Source of the DNA: an uncultured SAR86 cluster bacterium
Lineage (GTDB): Bacteria > Pseudomonadota > Gammaproteobacteria > Magnimaribacterales > AG-339-G14
Reading direction: 5' to 3'
DNA: 64,000 nt
NCBI GenBank assembly: GCA_902523885.1
Contig: CABZAV010000003.1
Span: forward strand, 131,920-195,919
Below are positions 41,123-48,819 of the stretch, in pieces. The number at the start of each line of letters is the position of its first letter. Position 1 is the first letter of the stretch. The translations under genes were made by a program, and so were the position numbers. The notes below the pieces were generated by a model that was not told the DNA's origin, did no database searches, and saw only the letters and a list, made by a program, of their open reading frames with translations.

Positions 41123-42114
41123 TTATTGTCACTGGTGGAGCTGGATTCATAGGCTCGAACTTTATCTTAAGTTGGTTAGAGAAATTTGATGAAGATATTT
41201 TGAATATTGATAATCTAAGTTATGCAGCAGACTTAAATAACTTAAAAAATATTAAACATAACTCAAATTATTCTTTTAAAAAATTAAATATTCAAAACCA
41301 AAATAAAATAACAACATTAATTCTTGAATCAAAACCTAGAGCAATTTTAAATTTTGCAGCAGAAAGCCATGTCGACAGATCAATTAAGGGTCCAGAAAAT
41401 TTTATAAATTCAAACATAATCGGAACATATTCCTTATTAGAAGCATCTCTTCAATATTGGAATTTATTGGGGAAAAAAGAAAAAGATAATTTTAGATTTT
41501 TTCACATTTCAACGGATGAAGTCTTTGGATCATTGAATATGAGTGACAAAAAATCTACAGAAGAAAGTCCTTACAGACCCAATAGTCCTTATTCAGCATC
41601 AAAAGCAGCAAGCGATCATTTAGTAAGAGCTTGGCATCATACCTTTGAATTACCTACTTTAATTTCAAATTGCACAAATAACTATGGTCCACATCAACAC
41701 CAAGAAAAACTCATTCCACTAATCATCACTAATGCTTTAGATAATAAAAACCTTCCAATTTATGGAGATGGAAAAAATATAAGGGATTGGTTATACGTAG
41801 AAGATCATTGTGAAGCAATTATTAAAATATTAGAAAATGGGAAACCAGGAGAGACTTATAACATTGGCGGCAGCTGTGAAAAAAATAATTTAGAAGTGGT
41901 TATTGAAATTTGTAAAATTTTAGATTCTGTAAAGCCAAAGCAAGATGGTTCTTCTTATGAAGAACAAATTAAGTTTGTAAAAGATCGACCAGGACATGAT
42001 TTTAGATATAGCCTAGATACTTCAAAAATAAAGAAAGATTTTAATTGGAAACCAAAAGAATCTTTTGCTTCTGGCTTAGAAAAAACCATTCAATGGTATT
42101 TAGACAGGTTTTAA
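41119..42114 (+). CDS. rfbB: dTDP-glucose 4,6-dehydratase
   Basis: A 331-residue extended short-chain dehydrogenase, the second step of dTDP-L-rhamnose synthesis. The NAD motif is VTGGAGFIGSNF; NFAAESHVDRSI, STDEVFGSL and YSASKAASDHLVRA (the YxxxK motif) are the active-site signatures, and NNYGPHQHQEKLIP follows. The length is a little short of the usual 340-360. Overlaps the glycosyltransferase by 4 nt; the downstream gene rfbD starts 5 bp after its stop. Confidence 0.95.
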   Translation: MIIVTGGAGFIGSNFILSWLEKFDEDILNIDNLSYAADLNNLKNIKHNSNYSFKKLNIQNQNKITTLILESKPRAILNFAAESHVDRSIKGPENFINSNIIGTYSLLEASLQYWNLLGKKEKDNFRFFHISTDEVFGSLNMSDKKSTEESPYRPNSPYSASKAASDHLVRAWHHTFELPTLISNCTNNYGPHQHQEKLIPLIITNALDNKNLPIYGDGKNIRDWLYVEDHCEAIIKILENGKPGETYNIGGSCEKNNLEVVIEICKILDSVKPKQDGSSYEEQIKFVKDRPGHDFRYSLDTSKIKKDFNWKPKESFASGLEKTIQWYLDRF

Positions 42115-42119
42115 AATTT

Positions 42120-43001
42120 ATGAAAAAGATTTTAGTCTTAGGATCAACAGGGCAAATAGGAACGGCATTAAAAAATAATTTGACTAAATGGTGCGATGTA
42201 ACCTTTCTTAATCGCAATGACTTAGATTTTTCAGATATAGAATCTTTTAGTGCTAAATTAAAAGATTTCAAGCCAGATTTTATAATCAACAGCGCTGCTT
42301 ACACCAATGTTGATCAAGCTGAAGATTTTAAAGAAAATGCATTTCAAGTTAACAGTTTAGCTGTTGAAAAGTTATCTAAATTTGCAAATAGCATTGGATC
42401 TGTATTGGTCCATTTTTCTACCGACTATGTTTTTGATGGGAAAAAAAATACGCCTTATTCAGAAACAGAAATTCCTAACCCTCTGTCAATATATGGAAAA
42501 TCTAAATTGGAAGGTGAACAATTTGTAGAGATGAATTGTTCAAAGTTTTTAATTTTAAGAACTAGTGGAGTGATATCTAAAAATAATGATAATTTTGTTT
42601 CAAAAATAAAAAAACTTTCAAAAACTAAAAAAAAGCTATCGGTGATCAATGATCAAATAACGGCTTTAAACTTTTCATCTTATATTTCTGAAGCTACTTC
42701 AAAAATATTAAAACAAATTGAAGACAACACAGAAAATGAAAACAGATGGGGCATTTATCATATGTCCGGAAGTGAAGCTGGATCTTGGTTTGATTTTGCA
42801 ATTTATGCTCAAAAAATCAACTTGTTAAGAGATCCTAGTTCGTCATTTTCCCAAACTAAAATTTTGCCTGTTGCTTCGAGAGAATTTAATCAAAAAGCAA
42901 AAAGACCTAATTATTCTTTTCTAACTTCTGATAAATTAAAAAATAATTTTGATATAAGTTTGCCAAATTGGGAAAAAAGCATTTCTGAAGTTATTGGGTG
43001 A
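42120..43001 (+). CDS. rfbD: dTDP-4-dehydrorhamnose reductase
   Basis: A 293-residue enzyme starting at ATG 42120 (MKKILVLGSTGQIGTALKN). A longer reading from 42045 would overlap rfbB and adds an unrelated sequence. It catalyses the last step, NADPH reduction to dTDP-L-rhamnose. The nucleotide motif is GSTGQIG, with NSAAYTNVDQAE and STDYVFDG as family hallmarks and the catalytic YGKSKLEGE. Confidence 0.93.
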   Translation: MKKILVLGSTGQIGTALKNNLTKWCDVTFLNRNDLDFSDIESFSAKLKDFKPDFIINSAAYTNVDQAEDFKENAFQVNSLAVEKLSKFANSIGSVLVHFSTDYVFDGKKNTPYSETEIPNPLSIYGKSKLEGEQFVEMNCSKFLILRTSGVISKNNDNFVSKIKKLSKTKKKLSVINDQITALNFSSYISEATSKILKQIEDNTENENRWGIYHMSGSEAGSWFDFAIYAQKINLLRDPSSSFSQTKILPVASREFNQKAKRPNYSFLTSDKLKNNFDISLPNWEKSISEVIG

Positions 43002-43002
43002 T

Positions 43003-43875
43003 ATGGAAAAAAATAGGAAAGGAATAATTTTAGCGGGGGGAATTGGTTCAAGACTTCATCCTTTAACGCAAGTTATTTCCAAACAACTATTACCGGTATT
43101 TGATAAACCAATGATTTATTACCCATTATCAACTTTGATGCTAGCGGGCATCAAGCAAATTGCAATTGTTTCCACTCCTCAAGATTTACCGAAGTTTAAA
43201 AAACTTCTTCGAACCGGTAAGCAGTGGGGACTAAAACTTTCTTATATAGAGCAAAAAAAACCTAATGGCATAGCTGAAGCTTTCATCTTGGCTAAAAATT
43301 TCATTAAAGATTCTCCGAGTTGCCTTATTCTTGGAGATAACATTTATCATGGAAATAATTTATCTAACATTTTAAAAGAAGCAGACGAAGATAGAGAAAA
43401 TTCAACGGTTTTTACATATCAGGTAAAAGATCCAGAAAGGTTCGGAGTATTAAATCTTGATAAAAAAGGTAACCCGGTAAAAATTGTAGAAAAGCCCAAA
43501 TCTCCTAAAAGCAATTTAGCAATAACTGGCTTATACTTTTTTCCAAAAGATGTTGTTTTTCGAACAAAAAATTTGAAACCCTCCAAAAGAGGCGAGTTGG
43601 AAATTACAGATTTAAACCAAAGTTATTTAACTGATAAAAAATTAAGAGTTAAAGCTTTAAATAGGGGCTTTACTTGGATGGACACAGGCACTTTTGATAG
43701 CTTGCTTGAAGCTTCAAATTTTATTTCTTTAGTTCAAAATAGACAGAATACTATAGTCGCTTGTCCAGAAGAAATTGCCTATGGAAATAAATGGATAAAT
43801 AAAAGTGATGTAAAGAGAGTAGCAAAACTCATGCAAAGTGCATATGGTCAATATTTAAAAAATTTTATTAGATAA
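43003..43875 (+). CDS. rfbA: Glucose-1-phosphate thymidylyltransferase
   Basis: A 290-residue nucleotidyltransferase, the first step of dTDP-rhamnose synthesis. ATG 43003 is preferred over a TTG at 42994. It has KGIILAGGIGSRLHPLT (nucleotide loop), KQLLPVFDKPMIYYPLSTLM, LGDNIYHGNN and VEKPKSPKSN with FTWMDTGTFDSLLEAS, all characteristic of RmlA. Its start directly follows the rfbD stop. Confidence 0.95.
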   Translation: MEKNRKGIILAGGIGSRLHPLTQVISKQLLPVFDKPMIYYPLSTLMLAGIKQIAIVSTPQDLPKFKKLLRTGKQWGLKLSYIEQKKPNGIAEAFILAKNFIKDSPSCLILGDNIYHGNNLSNILKEADEDRENSTVFTYQVKDPERFGVLNLDKKGNPVKIVEKPKSPKSNLAITGLYFFPKDVVFRTKNLKPSKRGELEITDLNQSYLTDKKLRVKALNRGFTWMDTGTFDSLLEASNFISLVQNRQNTIVACPEEIAYGNKWINKSDVKRVAKLMQSAYGQYLKNFIR

Positions 43876-43879
43876 TATT

Positions 43880-44416
43880 ATGAAAAGAGATTTGCTTGAG
43901 AATGTAAAAGTTATAGTTCCAGACATCTTTTCCGACGAAAGAGGAAGTTTTTCAGAAAATTTCAATCAAAAAAAATTTCACGAAATTACAAATAATGATT
44001 ATTCTTTTGTCCAAGATAATAAGAGTTTTTCAAAAAAAGGAGTCTTTAGAGGATTGCATTATCAATTAAATCAGCCACAAGGAAAACTAGTGCAAGTTCT
44101 CTCTGGAGAAGTTTATGACGTAGTAGTTGATTTAAGAAAAAGCTCTGAATCTTTTGGTGATTGGATGGGAATAATTCTATCTCACGAGAATAATAAGCAA
44201 TTATGGATTCCTCCTGGCTTTGCACATGGATTTTTAGTTTTGAGTGAAATTGCAGAATTTTTTTATAAAGTTACAGATTATTGGAGTAAAAGTGATGAAA
44301 GATGTATCAAATGGGACGATGAAAAAATCGGAATCGAATTACCCGAAACGCCAAAAAATATTTCTAAATCTGATCAAAAAGGAACTTCATTTGCAGATGC
44401 AGAATATTTTTTATAA
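43880..44416 (+). CDS. rfbC: dTDP-4-dehydrorhamnose 3,5-epimerase
   Basis: A 178-residue cupin-type epimerase, the third step of dTDP-rhamnose synthesis. It shows DERGSFSENF, KKGVFRGLHYQLNQPQGKLVQVLSGEVYDV (with the catalytic His in HYQ) and PPGFAHGFLVLSE. Length is normal. It completes the set rfbB-D-A-C, so the cell can make dTDP-L-rhamnose for LPS O-antigen or another glycan. Confidence 0.95.
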   Translation: MKRDLLENVKVIVPDIFSDERGSFSENFNQKKFHEITNNDYSFVQDNKSFSKKGVFRGLHYQLNQPQGKLVQVLSGEVYDVVVDLRKSSESFGDWMGIILSHENNKQLWIPPGFAHGFLVLSEIAEFFYKVTDYWSKSDERCIKWDDEKIGIELPETPKNISKSDQKGTSFADAEYFL

Positions 44417-44434
44417 TTAAAATTGGAGATAAAT

Positions 44435-45358
44435 ATGAATAGAGTGACTCAACATCTAGGTACTAAATATCCTATTATTCAAGCCCCAATGGGCTGGATT
44501 GCAAGAAGCAAACTTGCATCATCTGTATCTGACGCTGGAGGCTTGGGAGTGATCGAAACCTCTTCGGGCGAAGTTGATATTTGTAAAGAGGAAATAAAAA
44601 AAATGTCAAACCTTACTGAAAATCCTTTTGGAGTAAATTTACCAATCTTATTTTTACAAGATGAATCCATAGTTGATTTCGTCGCAGAATGCGGAGTTAA
44701 ATTTGTAACCACCTCGGCTGGAAGTCCAGCTAAATACGTTGATAAATTAAAGGGAGCTGGATTAACTGTGTATCATGCTGTTCCTAGTTTAGCTGGAGCT
44801 TTAAAAGCTGCAGAAGCTGGCGTTGACGGATTAGTTGTTGAAGGAACGGAAGGTGGCGGTTTTAAAAGTCCGGAAGAAGTTGGCTTGTTTGTATTGATTC
44901 AGGCAATAAGAAAAAAAGTTGATTTGCCTATAATAGCTGCAGGCGGAATCGCTGATGGACAAGGAATGGCAGCAGCTTTTTCTGTTGGTGCCGAGGGTAT
45001 TCAAATGGGAACTAGATTTGTTTCCAGCAAAGAAAGTCCAGTTCATGAAAATTGGAAGAACGCTATATTAAATGGCACTGAATCTGACACTTATGTATTA
45101 AATAAGACTGGTTCTCCTTGTCTGAGAGCTATAAAAACTGACTATACAAAAGAAATATATGAAAAAGGTTCAATGGATATGAGTGTTTTTGGAGGAGTTC
45201 AAGATTTGTATTTTGGTGGAAATCTAAATGCTGCTCCTGCCTTAACGGGGCAATCTATGGGCCTAATAGATGAAATTAAGTCTGTTGAAACAATCATTAA
45301 TGAAACAGTAAAAGAATTTAATGCTACTTGTGAAAAACTTAGCTCGGTAAAGCTCTAA
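44435..45358 (+). CDS. Nitronate monooxygenase / FabK-like flavoenzyme
   Basis: A 307-residue TIM-barrel FMN enzyme. ATG 44435 follows GGAG and starts MNRVTQHLGTKYPIIQAPMGW; the upstream TTG reading adds a few non-family residues. Signature segments are FGVNLPILF, FVTTSAGSPAKYV, GVDGLVVEGTEGGG, PIIAAGGIADGQG and EGIQMGTRFVSSKESP. The group includes nitronate monooxygenases, which detoxify nitroalkanoates such as propionate-3-nitronate, and FabK enoyl-ACP reductases; the sequence alone does not separate them. Confidence 0.82.
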   Translation: MNRVTQHLGTKYPIIQAPMGWIARSKLASSVSDAGGLGVIETSSGEVDICKEEIKKMSNLTENPFGVNLPILFLQDESIVDFVAECGVKFVTTSAGSPAKYVDKLKGAGLTVYHAVPSLAGALKAAEAGVDGLVVEGTEGGGFKSPEEVGLFVLIQAIRKKVDLPIIAAGGIADGQGMAAAFSVGAEGIQMGTRFVSSKESPVHENWKNAILNGTESDTYVLNKTGSPCLRAIKTDYTKEIYEKGSMDMSVFGGVQDLYFGGNLNAAPALTGQSMGLIDEIKSVETIINETVKEFNATCEKLSSVKL

Positions 45359-45432
45359 TTTAAAAAAACTATTTGTTTCAAAATCTATAGAAAACAATTA
45401 ATCTTAACGACCAATTTAAGAATTTTTTAGTT

Positions 45433-45894
45433 GTGAATTTTATTTTTGAAAATATTACTACCATTATTCAAGCACTTGCCGCCTTTGGGGCAATAGGAAC
45501 AGTTTATTTTTTAGTTCGCGAATTGGGAGAACAAAATAGGGTTTCAAGGGCTAATGTTCGTCAAAATGTCGCTGATAGTCACCAAAAAATGGCATTGGCC
45601 GGAATGAAAAAAGATATTGTAAAGATAAAATTAAAACTTAGAAAAAATGAAGAATTAACAGAAATTGAAGACGCAACTTATTTATCCTACTTTGCAGTTA
45701 TGCTCAGATCCAGAGAAAATCAATATTATCAATACACTATTGGAATGTTAGATGAAGCAGAGTGGAATTCTATGCTTAAATCATTTAAAACTTTGTTCAG
45801 ATCCCCCTATCATCTTAAATTGTGGTCTTTTATGAGAGACACTTTTGATGAAGAATTTGTAGTAATTGTTGATGAAATAATTGAAGAATTATAA
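45433..45894 (+). CDS. Single-TM protein of unknown function next to c-di-GMP genes
   Basis: A 153-residue protein starting at GTG. An N-terminal helix (ITTIIQALAAFGAIGTVYFLV) is followed by a charged, largely helical cytoplasmic domain with EDATYLSYFAVMLRSRENQYYQYTIGMLDEAEW. I recognise no named family. Its stop overlaps the EAL gene start by 1 nt, so it is probably translated with and functionally linked to that phosphodiesterase, perhaps as a membrane partner (inference). Confidence 0.65.
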   Translation: MNFIFENITTIIQALAAFGAIGTVYFLVRELGEQNRVSRANVRQNVADSHQKMALAGMKKDIVKIKLKLRKNEELTEIEDATYLSYFAVMLRSRENQYYQYTIGMLDEAEWNSMLKSFKTLFRSPYHLKLWSFMRDTFDEEFVVIVDEIIEEL

Positions 45895-46985
45895 TGATTA
45901 AGCAAGGTCAAGAATTCTATTTAACGGAGTCTCTTCAACAGCATCCTAGCGCTTTTATTATTTTTGATAAGGATTTAAAGATTAAATGGATGAATAATTC
46001 GTCCAAATATATATTTACTTGTGAAAATTCAAAAGATTTAGCAATTAAAGGAGTTTTTTCTTTGGGAGAGTCAAAAAAACTTGAAGAAGCAAATATTGCA
46101 TCATCTTTTGAATCAAATATTGAAATTCAGCTAAGAAAAATCATTTTCTTTTTAAGATCAAGAGTTCATGAAGTCCCTTTAGAAGACGGTTCATCATTTT
46201 TTCTTCTGGAAGTGATAACAAATTCTAAGGAGTCTTTAGAGGCTATGAAGGGAACCATCACTTGTATTGAGTATGATCGAATAGATTTAGCTTATCAAAA
46301 ACAAATAAATCTTAAAACAGGAAAACTAGTTGGTCTGGAAGCTCTCTTAAGATTAAGAGATAAAGATGGAAATATAATTCCAAATGATAAATTTATTCCC
46401 CTAATTGAAGGCGAAAGTTTATTTTCTCTTGTAGTAATGTCTTCATTGCAAAAACTTAAAAAAGCTTTTGAACTTAAAAATGAATTTGATATGAATGGAG
46501 TAACCATTTATTTAAATGTCTCAGCACATACTGCGATGCAGGAAAACTTTACAAAAATTTTTGCTGATTTTGTCAAAGACTTAAATTTAAAACCCGGCGA
46601 ACTAGGATTGGAAATAACCGAAACAGCAGAATTAGCAGACGTTAAAAAAGCTGGAGAATCTTTTCAAAAATTAAAGGATGTTGGTATTCCATTAGCAATA
46701 GATGATTTTGGTGCTGGCTATTCTTCGCTGAGTTATTTAAGAGATTTGCCCGTTGATTCAGTAAAGTTAGATAAAGTATTTGCTCAGACTATATCTGAAA
46801 AAACTACTTCTGAATTAATTAAATTTGTTGTTAGTGTATGCGACACGCTGTCTTTAAATATGTTGGGCGAAGGAATAGAAACAGATGACCAAAAAGAAAA
46901 ATTTATTAAAATAGGATGTCCCAATGGACAAGGATATTTAATGCATAGGCCAGAATTTATAGAAGATTTAAAAAAAAGCTTGTAA
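45894..46985 (+). CDS. EAL-domain c-di-GMP phosphodiesterase
   Basis: A 363-residue cytoplasmic protein. The N-terminal ~120 residues look like a PAS-type sensor (HPSAFIIFDKDLKIKWMNNSS). The EAL domain keeps the catalytic set: LVGLEALLRLRD (the ExLxR motif), LNVSAHT (Asn), LEITETAEL (Glu), IDDFGAGYSS (DDFG), VKLDKVF (Lys) and GEGIET (Glu), so it should be active and degrade cyclic di-GMP. It overlaps both neighbours by 1 nt, and the next gene encodes the opposing GGDEF activity. Confidence 0.9.
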   Translation: MIKQGQEFYLTESLQQHPSAFIIFDKDLKIKWMNNSSKYIFTCENSKDLAIKGVFSLGESKKLEEANIASSFESNIEIQLRKIIFFLRSRVHEVPLEDGSSFFLLEVITNSKESLEAMKGTITCIEYDRIDLAYQKQINLKTGKLVGLEALLRLRDKDGNIIPNDKFIPLIEGESLFSLVVMSSLQKLKKAFELKNEFDMNGVTIYLNVSAHTAMQENFTKIFADFVKDLNLKPGELGLEITETAELADVKKAGESFQKLKDVGIPLAIDDFGAGYSSLSYLRDLPVDSVKLDKVFAQTISEKTTSELIKFVVSVCDTLSLNMLGEGIETDDQKEKFIKIGCPNGQGYLMHRPEFIEDLKKSL

Positions 46986-48445
46986 TGGAAATAAATCAAG
47001 ACAAACCTTCCAAAGGAGCAGAACAAATACTTCTTGCTCAAATAAAGCAAGAGTTTACTGCTCCTGCAGATGCTATTGAACAATATATAGATTTAGTTTC
47101 TCAATACATTGAGGAAAATAATATCGCTGTTGAGGACGAGGTAGAACAAATAAAAACAGGACAAAAGAAACTTCTTTCTCAATATGAGGAAGCTTTTAGA
47201 GAAAATACCAAAAGTGATTCACAGAAAAATAAAACTGCTGAAGAATATTCTGAATTGAGACATAACTTGAGAACGCCTCTAAATGCAATAATTGGCTACA
47301 GTGAGATTTTGATGGAAGATTTTGAAGATGATCTTTCTGAAAGCTGTATAAACGATCTTAATAATATTCTTTCTCACTCTAGAGAAACTGAAAAAGCAAT
47401 AGAAAAATTTGTTGATTTCATTAAAGGGGACCTCAAACCCGAGCCAACAGATGACTCTGGCCAATCAAATGTAAAAAACGCTGAATCACTTTTTAAGTCT
47501 TTGGGAGATTTGGATTACAGTCTTGAGATTGATGATAATCTAAAAGATGCCGATATATTAATTGTTGATGATAATGTAACAAATTGCGAAGTTCTGCAAA
47601 GGAGGTTATCTCAACACGGTCTTCAGTGTAGGGTTGTATATGATGGGGAAAATGCACTTAAGGAGGTAGAAAAAAAAACTCCAGATTTAATTTTACTAGA
47701 TGTCATACTCCCAGATATAAATGGTTTAGAGCTATTAAAAGAATTTAGATCTAAGCATACCGATGACGAGTTACCAATAATAATGGTTTCAGCTTTTAAT
47801 GACGTGGATAGCACTGCCAAATGTATAAAGCTTGGAGCAACAGATTATTTGCCAAAGCCACTAAATGGAACAATCTTGATGGCTAAAGCAGTTGCAAGCT
47901 TAGAGGCAAAATATTTTAGAGAGGCCAATAGAAAATTACTAGAAGAATTGCATGTTCGTGCCACCACATGCCCTTTGACAGGAATTGCAAATCGTAAAGT
48001 CATATTTGACCATGGAGAAAAATCTTTCTTGGAAAAGAAGAAGGAGAAGGGAAAAGATTTTTCTCTTTTATCCATTGACATAGATTTTTTCAAAAAAGTA
48101 AATGATACATATGGGCATCCCGGCGGAGATGAAGTTTTAATAGCTTTTTCAAAATTATTAGAAGAAAAAGGCAAACCAAATATTGTTGGAAGAGTTGGCG
48201 GGGAGGAGTTTATGGTGATTATTATGCATAGTGAATCTCAATCAGTAGAGGAGTTTTGTTCTCTTCTTCGAGAGGACGTAAATAATTTAGAAATACCATT
48301 CCAAGATGTCGTTATTAATATTAATATAAGTGGTGGTGTAGCTAGTTCTGAATCAGCTGAAAGTTGGGAAGATATGGTTAATCTTGCGGACGAAAGACTT
48401 TATAAGTCAAAAGAGAATGGACGAGACCAAATTACATATGACTGA
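46985..48445 (+). CDS. Diguanylate cyclase with DHp-REC-GGDEF architecture
   Basis: A 486-residue signalling protein. Residues 1-75 are helical; a histidine-kinase dimerization/phosphoacceptor segment follows with LRHNLRTPLNAIIGYSEI (His93), but no ATPase domain. A receiver domain (190-300) has the phosphoacceptor Asp239, and residues 320-485 are GGDEF with an intact RVGGEEF (404-409) and FFKKVNDTYGHPGGD. It should make cyclic di-GMP when the receiver is phosphorylated, and the kinase partner must come from elsewhere, most likely the hybrid kinase at 48820-51816. Confidence 0.9.
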   Translation: MEINQDKPSKGAEQILLAQIKQEFTAPADAIEQYIDLVSQYIEENNIAVEDEVEQIKTGQKKLLSQYEEAFRENTKSDSQKNKTAEEYSELRHNLRTPLNAIIGYSEILMEDFEDDLSESCINDLNNILSHSRETEKAIEKFVDFIKGDLKPEPTDDSGQSNVKNAESLFKSLGDLDYSLEIDDNLKDADILIVDDNVTNCEVLQRRLSQHGLQCRVVYDGENALKEVEKKTPDLILLDVILPDINGLELLKEFRSKHTDDELPIIMVSAFNDVDSTAKCIKLGATDYLPKPLNGTILMAKAVASLEAKYFREANRKLLEELHVRATTCPLTGIANRKVIFDHGEKSFLEKKKEKGKDFSLLSIDIDFFKKVNDTYGHPGGDEVLIAFSKLLEEKGKPNIVGRVGGEEFMVIIMHSESQSVEEFCSLLREDVNNLEIPFQDVVININISGGVASSESAESWEDMVNLADERLYKSKENGRDQITYD

Positions 48446-48459
48446 TTAAGGAGAGTAAA

Positions 48460-48819
48460 GTGAAGAAAATTTTGTATGTAGAAGATAATGAAATGAATAG
48501 AGATATGCTGGGCAGAAGATTGTCTAGACGAGATTTCGAAGTGATATTTGCTTTTGATGGTCAAGAGGGATTGGATAAAATGAAGTCTGAAAGTCCTGAT
48601 TTAGTTCTGATGGACATGGGTTTGCCAGTTCTGGATGGTTGGGAAGCAACAACTAAAGCGAAAGAAGACCCAGAAATATCAGATATTCCAATAATAGCTT
48701 TAACTGCTCATGCAATGGAGCACGACAGACAAAAAGCTTTAGATTGTGGAGCTGATGATTTTGATACCAAGCCGGTAGATTTTAAAAGACTGCTAGAGAA
48801 AATAGAGCAAAAAATATAA
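48460..48819 (+). CDS. Single-domain response regulator
   Basis: A 119-residue receiver, starting at GTG after a clear AAGGAG ribosome site. It has E8-D9 in VEDNE, the phosphoacceptor Asp52 (LVLMDMGLP), Thr in ALTAHAM and Lys in DTKPVD. No output domain, so it works as a DivK/CheY-like shuttle. It follows the GGDEF gene by 14 bp and converges on the hybrid kinase, a likely phosphate source. Confidence 0.9.
   Translation: MKKILYVEDNEMNRDMLGRRLSRRDFEVIFAFDGQEGLDKMKSESPDLVLMDMGLPVLDGWEATTKAKEDPEISDIPIIALTAHAMEHDRQKALDCGADDFDTKPVDFKRLLEKIEQKI

Noticed and set aside
42045..42119. Longer start for dTDP-4-dehydrorhamnose reductase inside rfbB
   Set aside because: The extra 25 residues have no family match and the ATG at 42120 gives the standard Rossmann start.
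47845..48174. 109-codon minus-strand frame within the GGDEF gene
   Set aside because: Opposite a well-conserved GGDEF domain, Ser/Phe-rich as expected from antisense of coding DNA, and with no ribosome site.
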